The position numbers were made by a program, and so were the translations under genes. The notes beneath the pieces were generated by a model that was given only the letters and a program-made list of their open reading frames with translations, ran no database searches and was not told where the DNA came from. From Spirochaetae bacterium HGW-Spirochaetae-2 (GTDB lineage Bacteria > Spirochaetota > Spirochaetia > Sphaerochaetales > Sphaerochaetaceae), in the NCBI GenBank assembly GCA_002839355.1, contig PGXW01000011.1, positions 1-64,000 of the forward strand: DNA of 64,000 nt, given 5' to 3'. Positions 17,086 through 25,920 of this stretch are shown one piece after another (position 1 is the first letter of the stretch; each line of letters opens with the position of its first letter).

Positions 17086-18114
17086 CTACAGCTGAAGCGG
17101 ATTGACCAGATAGTCACCGCGGTTCTTTAGCAGATATTTCGTACCTTCAGCGACACAAGTGAGCGGATTGTGGACAACATGCACCGGCACCTGTATACGA
17201 TCTCCAATGTACTCTTCGATTCCCCTCATGAGGGAACATCCACCGGTAAGCAGAATCCCATGTTGGAAGATATCGGCGGAAAGTTCCGGCGGAGTATCCT
17301 TGAGGACAGCGGCGATCAATTTCACTATCTCGTCAAAGACGGGAACCAGGACGCCCTGAATCTCTTCGGTTGTCAGATTCACCCATTTGGGAATACCCTT
17401 GACCATGTCGCGTCCGGCGTATTTGTTGACCACCGATTTTGCCGACGAGTGGAGATCCCCGAGTTCCATCTTCACCCGTTCCGATGTCAATTCGCCGATC
17501 TCGACACTTTGGGTCTTCTTCACATACTTGGCTATCTCATCGTCCATGAAGCTTCCAGCTTTTCGGATTGTGCGCGAAAGGACGATATCACCGAAGGAAA
17601 TCACTCCGACATCGGTGGTTCCACCGCCGATATCCACAACCATGACTCCCTTCGACTTGAAGATATCAACTCCGGAACCCAAGGCACCGGACTTGATCTC
17701 CTCTTCGATGAAGACATCCGTGATACTCATCTTTGCGGCAAGATCGATCATGACATCCCGCTCGATCTTGGTCACCTCGGAAGGACAGCAAATGACGCAG
17801 GTAGTCTTGGTAAGGTTCTTTTCCGTCAAGTTCTCAACTTTTCCCAGTACATAGGTCAGCAAAGCCTTTGCTGCCCGCATATCCGAGATGACACCACTGC
17901 GCAGTGGCTTGACCACTGATATCTTGCTGTGGACTTTTCCCAACATCTTATGGGCATCCTCGCCGGCAGCAACGATCCTTCCCGATTCACGGTCAAAGGC
18001 GATTACGGAAGGTTCATTGAAAATGATTCCCTTCCTCTCCAAATACACCAACAGGTTCGCAGTGCCAAGGTCTATACCCAGGCCCAATTTTTCATTCATT
18101 GCAGCTGCACTCAT
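17086..18114 (-). CDS. MreB-like bacterial actin, second gene of the tandem set
   Basis: Motifs are GIDLGTANLLVYL, VVDIGGGTTDVGVIS and ILLTGGCSLMRGIEEY; the catalytic loop is IEEEIKSGALG. ATG at 18114 has AAGG 8 nt upstream; an in-frame GTG at 18123 is a less likely alternative. The protein (342 residues) differs clearly from its two neighbours, so the set is not a recent duplication. Its start lies 14 bp after the stop of the first mreB. Confidence 0.9.
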   Translation of the reverse strand: MSAAAMNEKLGLGIDLGTANLLVYLERKGIIFNEPSVIAFDRESGRIVAAGEDAHKMLGKVHSKISVVKPLRSGVISDMRAAKALLTYVLGKVENLTEKNLTKTTCVICCPSEVTKIERDVMIDLAAKMSITDVFIEEEIKSGALGSGVDIFKSKGVMVVDIGGGTTDVGVISFGDIVLSRTIRKAGSFMDDEIAKYVKKTQSVEIGELTSERVKMELGDLHSSAKSVVNKYAGRDMVKGIPKWVNLTTEEIQGVLVPVFDEIVKLIAAVLKDTPPELSADIFQHGILLTGGCSLMRGIEEYIGDRIQVPVHVVHNPLTCVAEGTKYLLKNRGDYLVNPLQL

Positions 18115-18128
18115 CGTCTCCACCTTCC

Positions 18129-19154
18129 CTATACTTCACTGTAGAAGTGTCTGTTTGTCATCTTGAGCATCTTCTTGCATCCGTCGATAACCGCGGTCAA
18201 CGGAACCTCGGACAAATACACGGGCACTTGCGCGATTTCGGCGATATATTCCTTGATACCTGGAATCTGCGAGCATCCACCGGTGAGAAGGATTCCGGAA
18301 TCGACGAGATCTCCGGCCAGTTCCGGCGGTGTTTCCTCAAGAGTCGTGAGCAGTATCGATTTGATTGCCTCGAATGCATTCAACAGGACTTCCCGGATTT
18401 CTTCCGTACCCAGCACTACCCTTCTGGGCAAACCGGAGACGAGGTCGCGGCCCATGGCCTCGAATACCACCGGTTGACCATCCTCATCCAAGGGGTACGG
18501 CCCGGTCAGCGAGGCGAGCGAGATCTTGATCCGTTCCGCGGTCTGGTTGCCGATTTCCAATTTATGGACGATCTTCACATGGTCGATTATCTGCTTGTCA
18601 AAAAAGTCTCCGGCAATCTTGATGGATTTGGAGAGTACGACATCGCCAAGGGAGAGGATTCCGAAATCGGTTGTCCCGCCACCGCTGTCGATCACCATGT
18701 GGCCCTTCGGAGCGAAGATATCGACACCGGAACCCAGGGCGGCAGCCTTGATCTCTTCCTCGATCTCAGTGTTCCTGATACCCAGGCTATGTCCGAGTTC
18801 GACAATCGCCTCCTTCTCGGTATTGGTTATTTCCGAGGGAATACAGATGAGCATTTTGTTGATTGAGTCCAGGTTGGAAAGGAAAATCTTATCCAACGTG
18901 AACAACAGGATTTCCCTGATCAGCTGGATGTCCGAGATGACTCCACCTTGGAGGGGTCGCACGACCTGGACCTTGTCGTGGGTCTTGCCGACCAGCTTCG
19001 CCGCTTCATACCCGACGGAAACCACTTTCTGTGTTGCTTTGTCGATCGCGATGATTGAGGGCTCATTGAAAAGTGTTCCTTGGCCTTCAACATAGATGAG
19101 TAGATTGGAGGTGCCAAGATCCACACCTACGGACAAGTTCGTTTTATCCTTCAT
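18129..19154 (-). CDS. MreB-like bacterial actin, first gene of the tandem set
   Basis: The 341-residue protein has GVDLGTSNLLIYV, MVIDSGGGTTDFGILS and ILLTGGCSQIPGIKEY. The phosphate-2 motif has Ser in place of Ile before GGG, and the catalytic loop is IEEEIKAAALG. GGAGAG precedes the ATG. It heads the three-gene run, about 150-200 bp downstream of a pair of near-identical 16-bp repeats that may control transcription. Confidence 0.9.
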   Translation of the reverse strand: MKDKTNLSVGVDLGTSNLLIYVEGQGTLFNEPSIIAIDKATQKVVSVGYEAAKLVGKTHDKVQVVRPLQGGVISDIQLIREILLFTLDKIFLSNLDSINKMLICIPSEITNTEKEAIVELGHSLGIRNTEIEEEIKAAALGSGVDIFAPKGHMVIDSGGGTTDFGILSLGDVVLSKSIKIAGDFFDKQIIDHVKIVHKLEIGNQTAERIKISLASLTGPYPLDEDGQPVVFEAMGRDLVSGLPRRVVLGTEEIREVLLNAFEAIKSILLTTLEETPPELAGDLVDSGILLTGGCSQIPGIKEYIAEIAQVPVYLSEVPLTAVIDGCKKMLKMTNRHFYSEV

Positions 19155-19599
19155 GTTTCTCTCCTTCAGTTACAGAGCCTTCTACATAGTCTGGGAAAAT
19201 CCCATCGCATGTGCTTTGAATTCTGTTATTCCAAGCACCATTCAACCATGGGGCAGAAACGGTGTCAAGCAAAATCTGTAATTATTTGTACTTATACATA
19301 TCTTATGACATAGTATAAAACATTTATTTACCTGTTGTGACATAGCACAATATTTTGTACCAAATCACTTCCATACATATCCACGAAGTTTTCACCAGCT
19401 GCCCGTGTTGGAAGCCAGCACTACTCCAACACCCTGAAAGAGTTACCCATTCGTAATACAATTACATTTTTTTACTGTTTTCATTAAATGTATGTCAAAT
19501 GTTATCTCGAGGCGCAAAAACTGATTGACTTATGACAACCAAATTCAGGCAATTTTCGACAGATCCGAGGTATATTGTGTTAGGAAAGAAAGATAGTTT
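19155..19599. other. AT-rich intergenic region upstream of the mreB run
   Basis: No gene is visible. It holds the paired 16-bp repeats at 19303-19350 and probably the mreB promoter on the minus strand, plus the start of the tRNA-Leu terminator zone. No other structure is apparent. Confidence 0.6.
19303..19350 (-). promoter_or_regulatory. Two 16-bp direct repeats, putative operator or tandem promoters for the mreB genes
   Basis: TTATGACATAGTATAA (19303-19318) and TTGTGACATAGCACAA (19335-19350) share 13 of 16 bases, are each near-palindromic, and start 32 bp apart (three helical turns). Differences keep the inverted symmetry (TTAT/ATAA versus TTGT/ACAA). On the minus strand each contains a -10-like TACTAT or TGCTAT. 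Confidence 0.4.
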
Positions 19600-19639
19600 G
19601 AAAAAAAGTAAGCCGACCCGTTGAAAAACGAATCGGCTT
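19600..19639 (-). terminator. Intrinsic terminator of tRNA-Leu
   Basis: On the minus strand AGCCGA...TCGGCT form a stem with inner pairing, followed by ACTTTTTTT. Confidence 0.85.
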
Positions 19640-19648
19640 GTTGTTGTT

Positions 19649-19732
19649 TACCGGCGATCGGACTCGAACCGATACAGAGTTGCCCCCAATAGATTTTGAG
19701 TCTATCGTGTCTACCAATTTCACCACGCCGGC
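19649..19732 (-). tRNA. tRNA-Leu (anticodon CAA)
   Basis: Minus strand: acceptor GCCGGCG pairs with CGCCGGT, anticodon stem ATAGA/TCTAT encloses CTCAAAA (anticodon CAA, codon UUG), a long variable arm follows, and the T loop reads GGTTCGAGTCC. CCA is not encoded. Confidence 0.95.
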
Positions 19733-19858
19733 GTGATCCAGACCCTGTACGAACGATGTCCACCTTACACTATCGGAAAAAAAAACTCAATATCACACCG
19801 CCAATTATTTTCTGCCACCAGACACCCGGTATTCGGTTGTGTTCTGTTATAACCAAGA

Positions 19859-21295
19859 CTATCGGAGATACTTGTCTATATTTTCCTTATGCCCATCATA
19901 GGTCTGGGCAAAATGGATATTCCCTTGGGCATCGTGGATATAATAGTACCATTTGTGGGACGAGGGATTCATCGCCGCATCCAAGGCGGCAGGGCTTGGG
20001 GCCCCAATCCCTGAAGGCGGCAATCCTTCCCGATTCCTCGTATTGTACGGGTGGTTCGCCGTGTATTCGGCCTGGGTCAGATCCCGATTCCAAGCATCCA
20101 AACCATACCTGAGTGTGGCATCTATCCCGAGAGGCATGGTAGCCTTCAGGCGGTTGTGGATGACGCCCGAGATCATGGGCATCTGGATAACATCCTTTGT
20201 CTCACGTTGGATCATGGATGCGATTACGACTGCTTGGGAAACGGAGATATCGAGGTCTTCCAAAACAATGAGATACGGACGGATAGCCTCATTCAACGCA
20301 TCCTGCATCGCAATGGCAAGTCCAATCGGGACATCTCCGTTTGGAGGCACCATATAGGTACCGCTGAGAAACCACCCTTCCGCAAATGGCAGTCCCCGCT
20401 CGAATGCCAGGGTTCTCGCAGCCAAAAGAAAATCCCCTTCGTCGGCCAATCCCCTTGCGACGAGCTGGGCATCGATCTCCTCCAGGGTGAAACCGTCGTA
20501 CACCAACACCGACTGGCCGATAGCGGCCCTGGGAGGATTCACCAGCCTCTCGGCAATCAAAGCATGCGATAGTCCTGGCTCGAACAGGTATGTGCCCGGT
20601 TGCAGACTAGTGGTACTACCCTCCACCTCCAGGTATCGCTCGAACACCTTGGCATCGGCAACCACACCGGCTTCCTCCAGCATGCGGGAGATCCGTCGTG
20701 CCGACATTCCCACCTCGATGGTCAACGTGGCAGCAGTCGGGCTGTTCGCCTCCCGCACCAATAGCGGCGAATTCTTGAACCCGAACAGTTGCAAGGCAAT
20801 AAAGGAGCCAGCCAATAGCGCGAACACAATAACCAGGACTATGAAAACCGGAAGGGAAATCTGGATCTTGAACGACTCCTTCCTTGTAGCCTTCTTCTTG
20901 CTTCCCTTTTTTACGGGTTTCTTCCTTGCGGTATCTTTGTCGGAGGGTTTCCGCGGAATCTTGGGCGTAGCTTTTCTGGCCTGCGGGGAGGTTTTCGTCG
21001 ACCTGGCATGATGGACAGTCGTGCTCTTGCTGCCCGAGTCCGGGTTGGCCTTCGCCTGACTTTTCGTCGATGCGGTCGCGACCACCTGTGTCTTCGCCTT
21101 CGATTCGGACGCCTTTTGCTTATGCCGTTCCTCCACAAGATGTTGGGCATCGGTTCTCGAAGGTGGCGGGGCATCGAATCCCAAGGCCATCTGCTTCGGG
21201 TCCCGAGATGTCCGCTCCTGCAATTTTTCATACCGGCGTTCCCTCGCCCGCGCCTCCGCAAGTGACCGGTCCGTATGCTCCCTTCGTCCAGACAT
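19859..21295 (-). CDS. mltG: Endolytic murein transglycosylase MltG (YceG-like) with a long basic N-terminus
   Basis: MltG cleaves nascent glycan strands at the inner membrane and sets their length. Residues 1 to about 145 are a Lys/Arg/Ser-rich cytoplasmic extension, then one membrane helix (about 147-171) and the periplasmic LysM-like and catalytic parts. Typical motifs are PGTYLFEPG, GWFLSGTYMVP, NRLKATMPLGIDATLRYG and YNTRNREGLPPSGIGAPSPAAL. In ASMIQRET the Glu before Thr matches the catalytic Glu218 of E. coli MltG, while the first Glu of the usual EKE triplet is Gln. GGAGGAG precedes the ATG. Its presence implies some peptidoglycan synthesis. Confidence 0.9.
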   Translation of the reverse strand: MSGRREHTDRSLAEARARERRYEKLQERTSRDPKQMALGFDAPPPSRTDAQHLVEERHKQKASESKAKTQVVATASTKSQAKANPDSGSKSTTVHHARSTKTSPQARKATPKIPRKPSDKDTARKKPVKKGSKKKATRKESFKIQISLPVFIVLVIVFALLAGSFIALQLFGFKNSPLLVREANSPTAATLTIEVGMSARRISRMLEEAGVVADAKVFERYLEVEGSTTSLQPGTYLFEPGLSHALIAERLVNPPRAAIGQSVLVYDGFTLEEIDAQLVARGLADEGDFLLAARTLAFERGLPFAEGWFLSGTYMVPPNGDVPIGLAIAMQDALNEAIRPYLIVLEDLDISVSQAVVIASMIQRETKDVIQMPMISGVIHNRLKATMPLGIDATLRYGLDAWNRDLTQAEYTANHPYNTRNREGLPPSGIGAPSPAALDAAMNPSSHKWYYYIHDAQGNIHFAQTYDGHKENIDKYLR

Positions 21296-21300
21296 GGGCC

Positions 21301-22440
21301 CTACTCCTCCCGTTCCAGACTGGAAGCCAAGCTTCTTTTCATTTCGCCGATCTTCTCACGATTTAGGATAATGGAACGCTGGATTTCCTCGATCTGCCGA
21401 TTGTGCTGGTCGATCATTTGCCGAATATGCATGATCCGTTCCTCGTCCTGTTCGATCAGAAGCACCAACTCTCCGATAGTGCTTTCGATACGCAATTCAT
21501 CGATCCGTTTCTCCAATTGCCCCCGGATGCGTTCGTGCCGACGAATCTGGTCGTAGCATCGGAGTGTCTCCGCATTCACCTCCACCATCTTCCAAGGATT
21601 TTCCTGAAGACAAATCGTCCTTGCATATGCAACTGCAAGTTTCGATACCAAAGAAGCCTGTTCCTTGCGACTATTCTGCAACTCGATGACCTTCCGCTCG
21701 ACCGAACCGGCAACCCCGACTTCCTCCAACCGGCTCTTGTCCTCCGAAATCTGCTGTTGCAATAGTGACAACTCCTCTTTCCATGCTGCGATCTGTTGGG
21801 AAAGCCCATGATATTCGGTATCCAGGGAGACCGCGGAAGAACTTGCGAGATGCCTGATAGCCAGAGCTTCGGCGATGGCCTTCCCCGTATCGACAAAAAA
21901 CTCCTCATGTCCCCGCGCGTATTTGTCCAACCGTCTTGAAACAATGTACTCGTGCATCTTGAGAGGGATCCTGAACAAGGAAAGCGATTCACGGGAACGT
22001 CGGTTCGCACTGTCCTTCTCGGCCCTGAGGGCGGCGACCTTATCCTGCATCTCGTTGACTTTCGGAAGGATTCCCCGTATGGCATCGGAAAGGACGCCGG
22101 ACGAGGCCTCTTCCCAGGCGATCACACCGATACGGCTATAAGCGACGCGCAACGATTGTTCATGCAGTGTCAACTTGCTTCGGATCGTCCCGATACTGGT
22201 GTTGGCATCCTGCAGGCTCTGTCCAATCTGTTGCAAGTGCAGGATACGGGCATCCAAATCATCCAGCACGGACTTTTCCTTGACCAGAGGTTGGTAAGCC
22301 GATGCCGAATCTCCGGTGACCACCGGTTGCCGCAAGGAGAGGACATGCATACCCAGTTCCGCAAGGAGAACTTCCATATCATGGTCGACGACCGATATTT
22401 GCCTCTCCACTACTTCAATTTGGCTCCGTTGCCGCCCCAT
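21301..22440 (-). CDS. Coiled-coil protein of unknown function
   Basis: I do not recognise a family. The 379 residues are rich in Glu, Gln, Arg and Leu with heptad-like stretches from the N-terminus (VVERQISVVDHDMEVLLAEL) to the C-terminus (QMIDQHNRQIEEIQRS). There is no signal peptide, membrane segment or catalytic motif. AAGGAGC precedes the ATG. It ends 5 bp before the mltG start, so the two are cotranscribed and a cell-envelope role is plausible but not shown. Confidence 0.75.
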   Translation of the reverse strand: MGRQRSQIEVVERQISVVDHDMEVLLAELGMHVLSLRQPVVTGDSASAYQPLVKEKSVLDDLDARILHLQQIGQSLQDANTSIGTIRSKLTLHEQSLRVAYSRIGVIAWEEASSGVLSDAIRGILPKVNEMQDKVAALRAEKDSANRRSRESLSLFRIPLKMHEYIVSRRLDKYARGHEEFFVDTGKAIAEALAIRHLASSSAVSLDTEYHGLSQQIAAWKEELSLLQQQISEDKSRLEEVGVAGSVERKVIELQNSRKEQASLVSKLAVAYARTICLQENPWKMVEVNAETLRCYDQIRRHERIRGQLEKRIDELRIESTIGELVLLIEQDEERIMHIRQMIDQHNRQIEEIQRSIILNREKIGEMKRSLASSLEREE

Positions 22441-22471
22441 GAATGCTCCTTACCTACCAATGTAGTCGTAT

Positions 22472-22520
22472 AGTACCATATCGGTACTTCCTTGACAAAG
22501 CAAGCATCACTCTATATCCT
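22472..22520 (+). promoter_or_regulatory. Promoter and palindrome between divergent genes
   Basis: TTGACA (22492-22497), 17-bp spacer, TATCCT (22515-22520) drive the plus-strand gene at 22576. An inverted repeat AGTACC-N5-GGTACT (22472-22488) lies just upstream, between the divergent starts, and could be an operator. Confidence 0.5.
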
Positions 22521-22575
22521 AAAATCCAGATGATGGAAAAGAGCATCGTATGAATGAATTCTCCGTGGAGGTGGA

Positions 22576-24171
22576 ATGACTGATCTGGCGATCCCCTCCC
22601 TGCTTCTAAGCAAACTGCAAGAACTGGAATCCACCGGTACACACCCACCACTTTTTATTGAAGTGGGTGATACTGTCGTGCCTATCGCGTTGAACCGTTC
22701 GGCACAGTTGTCGAAGCAGCAAAAGACCCCGGGACAATCACCGAATACTCCGCTGGCAAGCGAACCCAACATCTTGTTGCTCCTTTCGCAAGAACAGCTC
22801 GAATATTGGTTGGAACGTCCTGAAAGTTCATTCTGCAATACGTTTACGTGCCTATCCGAAACTCAATCCCCACGGGCCGACCTATCGGCTCTCAGCGACA
22901 AGTCCAGGGTATTGGCCACGACCCCCCAACGGGCGATAGACCATATCCGTAGAGACAACATCTTTCTCTCGTCGACAACAACAGTTGTTCTCGCCTACAG
23001 TTTCATCCAAGAAGCTGAGGAGACCGAGGAACAGATGAAAGTAAGGGAGTTCGCGTTTTTGGATGATTGTCGGTTTGTATTCACCAAACTGAATCCCACA
23101 GTCCAGATCGAATTGTTTACCGACACCCTTTCCCATCTCGCCAGAACCCCTGAGGAGCTGGTGGAACATCCCGTTACGGTGCTGCAGTCTGAATGGGAGC
23201 TGCCTGCGCATCTATTGGAATGTTACACCATCCCCAGACTTGCGACCGCCCGCATCCTGGATACATTGTATGCCCTCCAAGGGCAGCAATACCTGGTGAT
23301 CCATAGGACCGAGGTCCTGTGGAAAACCCTGGACAAGCGGTTGCGTGCATCCATACCCCCTATTCCAGCAATTGGAATTGGTTTCGATCGATTGTCCTCA
23401 TTGAAGGAATCCGACGCGATTCAAGTCGGTACCCTCGTCGCGATCGGTCTGAACAGCGGGGAATTGCTCTCGGTGATACGACATGTCGGGGAATGGAAGA
23501 ATGTCCTTCCACGCTTCGTTTGTATCGCCACTGCCGAAGAGGCAAAAGAAATCACCACATCCAAGGAGACCCCGCTCATGAACAATGAAACGAAACCTAT
23601 CCCAGAGAACAACGAAGTACTCGCCGGTAAGATACAGATGCTTGTCGCCAAGCTCAATATCGATTCCAATCCCGAGGAACTCGAGACGTTGAAAAAGATC
23701 ATCAAGAAGAATGTACCGTTCTTCCGTCGCGGCTATTTCACCGCATACATCCTTCGGGAATTGCTTGGAGGTCCTGAAAAGCGGACCGCAGGCAAGCCAA
23801 GGGCCGTAGCTGCCCAAGCAACGGAAAAACCGGCACCAGCGGCAAAAAAGTCTGCCGCAAAAGCTCCTCGGGAGGCTCGAGAACCCCGGGAACCCCGCGA
23901 AAAGGAACAGAACGACGCTCCTATCCCAGAAGGTGCGAGAACGTTGTATCTCAATATCGGCAAGATGCGGCGGCTATATGCGAAGGAACTCTCCCAGATC
24001 CTCCAGGACCAACTCGCCATTTCTCGCGAGGACATATTCTCCATTCGTGTCCACGACAAGTATTCCTTCATAACCTTGTCCCAGGAACATGCGGATAAAG
24101 CTATTGAAAAGATGAATGGCATGGATATACGCGGCAGGATCGCCGCTATCAGTTACTCCAACAAGGAGTAG
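22576..24171 (+). CDS. Degenerate DEAD-box-helicase-like protein with DbpA-type RNA-binding domain
   Basis: The C-terminal 75 residues (RTLYLNIGKMRRLYAKELSQ to GRIAAISYSNKE) match the DbpA RNA-binding domain found at the end of DEAD-box helicases, after a flexible Ala/Lys/Pro linker (about 400-450). The N-terminal 320 residues keep faint helicase landmarks: TPQRAIDHIRRDNIFLSS resembles motif Ib, but the DEAD position reads LAYS, there is no Walker A GKT, and no SAT motif. It is probably an ATPase-dead RNA-binding protein. GGAGG precedes the ATG. A hydrolase gene follows 2 bp later. Confidence 0.75.
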   Translation: MTDLAIPSLLLSKLQELESTGTHPPLFIEVGDTVVPIALNRSAQLSKQQKTPGQSPNTPLASEPNILLLLSQEQLEYWLERPESSFCNTFTCLSETQSPRADLSALSDKSRVLATTPQRAIDHIRRDNIFLSSTTTVVLAYSFIQEAEETEEQMKVREFAFLDDCRFVFTKLNPTVQIELFTDTLSHLARTPEELVEHPVTVLQSEWELPAHLLECYTIPRLATARILDTLYALQGQQYLVIHRTEVLWKTLDKRLRASIPPIPAIGIGFDRLSSLKESDAIQVGTLVAIGLNSGELLSVIRHVGEWKNVLPRFVCIATAEEAKEITTSKETPLMNNETKPIPENNEVLAGKIQMLVAKLNIDSNPEELETLKKIIKKNVPFFRRGYFTAYILRELLGGPEKRTAGKPRAVAAQATEKPAPAAKKSAAKAPREAREPREPREKEQNDAPIPEGARTLYLNIGKMRRLYAKELSQILQDQLAISREDIFSIRVHDKYSFITLSQEHADKAIEKMNGMDIRGRIAAISYSNKE

Positions 24172-24173
24172 CG

Positions 24174-24824
24174 ATGGAAGTCGAGACGCTCCAACTCGGT
24201 CCGTACCAGACCAATTGTTATCTTCTGCATAACGATAGCTCTGTTTGGATCATCGATCCCGGCTTCGATGGAGCGTTGATATTCCGCCATATCAATTCCA
24301 AGGGATGGAAGGCGGAAGCTGTGATCCTTACCCACTCCCATTGGGATCACATACTTGGAATTCCCGGGTTGCTGGCACAGGACAAGAACCTACCTGTGTA
24401 CGTGCATGCCCTGGATGCGCCGTACCTGGGCAAAGAGGGAGGTCGCCGGTTGAGACAACTGGCGATTTCTCTCGATCCCTCGCAAAATGAGATTCCCGAA
24501 TCACTGTGGGAATCGCTGCCCGAGCCTACCCACTTGTTCGTCGACGGGGAAACCATTGCCGGATGTGGACTGCACGTACTGCTTATAGGTGGACACACTC
24601 CCGGTTCGGTGGCCCTGTACCGTCATGAGGACAATCTGCTGTTCTCCGGTGATACCCTATTCGCAGGGTCGATCGGCCGCACAGACTTGCCGGACAGCGA
24701 CCCGCACGCTATCGTTCCTGCAATCAAGACAAAACTGATGACGCTTCCCGGCAATACAACCGTATACCCGGGACACGGAAGGCCGACCACGATCCTTCGG
24801 GAAAAGGGAAACCCCTGGCTGTAG
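24174..24824 (+). CDS. Metallo-beta-lactamase-fold hydrolase (glyoxalase II-like)
   Basis: A 216-residue single-domain enzyme with the binuclear-zinc motif THSHWDH, then GGHTPGS, SGDTLFAGSIGRTDLP and PGHGRPTT, the standard order for small hydroxyacylglutathione-hydrolase-like proteins. The natural substrate cannot be told from sequence. AAGGAG, which overlaps the stop region of the preceding gene, positions the ATG. Cotranscription with the helicase-like gene is likely. Confidence 0.9.
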   Translation: MEVETLQLGPYQTNCYLLHNDSSVWIIDPGFDGALIFRHINSKGWKAEAVILTHSHWDHILGIPGLLAQDKNLPVYVHALDAPYLGKEGGRRLRQLAISLDPSQNEIPESLWESLPEPTHLFVDGETIAGCGLHVLLIGGHTPGSVALYRHEDNLLFSGDTLFAGSIGRTDLPDSDPHAIVPAIKTKLMTLPGNTTVYPGHGRPTTILREKGNPWL

Positions 24825-24831
24825 CCAGGGG
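24812..24831 (-). terminator. Hairpin between convergent genes
   Basis: CCCCTGGCT, 2-nt loop, AGCCAGGGG overlaps the stop of the hydrolase gene. On the minus strand it is followed by TTTCCCTTTT, so it best serves the dksA-like gene. Confidence 0.6.
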
Positions 24832-24858
24832 CATGCATCGATCAATTGCGATAGCGAA

Positions 24859-25224
24859 TCACCAGGACCGACGTTTCGGTCCCTCCTCCCCACTCTTGCA
24901 AGCCACACACAACACCGCATACGGAATTGCACGCAACCGCTCCTCTGGGATCTTTGCTCCGCACTGCAGGCAAACTCCATACCTTCCGTTCTTCAGTCTT
25001 GTCAGTGCTGCTTCAACGCTCTTCAAGCGATTGGCGGCATGTTGATTCAGGGCCTCCATCTTCTTGCTTGCAATATCATCTGCAGCAATATCGCCCAGAT
25101 CCTTGATTCCCATGGCATGGATCATTCCACGGAAATCCTCATCTTCAGCAGCAATGCTTTCGAGAATCTCCTTGCGCAATTCCAATAGGAGTTGCTCCAT
25201 CTCTGCGTTAAATTGTTCACTCAT
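24859..25224 (-). CDS. DksA/TraR-family zinc-finger transcription factor
   Basis: These proteins bind RNA polymerase through the secondary channel. The N-terminal coiled coil has DLGDIA (residues 42-47), matching the DxxDxA tip motif of DksA, and the C-terminus has a four-cysteine finger, CLQCG...CVACK. At 121 residues it is shorter than E. coli DksA (151). GAGGTG lies 6 nt before ATG 25224; a second ATG 9 nt upstream lacks such a site. Confidence 0.9.
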   Translation of the reverse strand: MSEQFNAEMEQLLLELRKEILESIAAEDEDFRGMIHAMGIKDLGDIAADDIASKKMEALNQHAANRLKSVEAALTRLKNGRYGVCLQCGAKIPEERLRAIPYAVLCVACKSGEEGPKRRSW

Positions 25225-25307
25225 ACCAGGCACCTCAGCAATTGTACTTCAAACAGTATCAATAAAGATGGATGCGTTTTGCCAATCCGTCAAGAGAAAT
25301 CTTAATT

Positions 25308-25919
25308 TCAGTGCTGATTTTCCAGAAATTTGTCAATGATCGAACCAAAATCAGCATAAGTCACGGCATGTGGCAACTGCGGCTCTTCTTTTCGTATTTT
25401 ATCGGGTGCACGGAACAAGGCTCCACTGTCGGCGGTCTTTATCATGGTCAGGTCATTATACGAATCGCCTGCGGCGAATACGGTGAAACCAATACCCTGC
25501 AAAGCCTGGACAGCCTTCCGCTTCCCATCCTGTTGCCTCAGCGTATAGCCGACAATCATGTCGGCATCGTCAACCACAAGACTATTGCAAAAGATCGAGG
25601 GCCAACCCAATTTTTCCATCAATGGTTTCGCGAATTCCGTGAAAGTATCGCTCAGAATCACCACCTGCGTCTTCTGCCGCAGCGTGTTGAGGAATTCCAA
25701 TGCACCTTCCAGCGGCGACAATGTTCCGATAACACCCTGGATATCGGACAAGGTCAGTCCACGATCCTTGAGGATCGCGAGCCGACCTTTCATGAGCACA
25801 TCGTAATCGGGGACCTCCCGGGTAGTCAGCCGCAGTTCCTCGATCCCAGTCTTTTCAGCGAAGTTGATCCATATCTCGGGGACCAGGACCCCCTCGAGGT
25901 CCAAACATACCATATGCAT
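25308..25919 (-). CDS. thrH: Phosphoserine phosphatase / homoserine phosphotransferase (ThrH)
   Basis: ThrH is a HAD enzyme that dephosphorylates phosphoserine and can transfer the phosphate to homoserine. VCLDLEGVLVPEIWINFAEKTG, PDYDVLMKGRL, VVILSDTF and AAGDSYNDLTMI match Pseudomonas ThrH closely from end to end. Start at MHMVCLDLEG (ATG 25919; ATG 25913 is possible), only 1 nt after the stop of the oxidoreductase gene, so it is translationally coupled. The frame is open upstream but that part lies inside the preceding gene. Confidence 0.92.
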   Translation of the reverse strand: MHMVCLDLEGVLVPEIWINFAEKTGIEELRLTTREVPDYDVLMKGRLAILKDRGLTLSDIQGVIGTLSPLEGALEFLNTLRQKTQVVILSDTFTEFAKPLMEKLGWPSIFCNSLVVDDADMIVGYTLRQQDGKRKAVQALQGIGFTVFAAGDSYNDLTMIKTADSGALFRAPDKIRKEEPQLPHAVTYADFGSIIDKFLENQH

Positions 25920-25920
25920 A

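Noticed and set aside
19335-19350. CRP site TGTGA-N6-TCACA
   Set aside because: TGTG and CACA are separated by 6 bp instead of 8, and the repeat pair has its own consensus.
20190-20240. MltG catalytic residue lost
   Set aside because: The motif reads QRET instead of EKET, but by counting along E. coli MltG the catalytic Glu218 is the second Glu, which is present.
23570-23620. Internal start separating the DbpA-like end of the helicase relic into its own gene
   Set aside because: There is an in-frame ATG near 23578 but no ribosome site, and the upstream frame remains open with recognisable helicase remnants.
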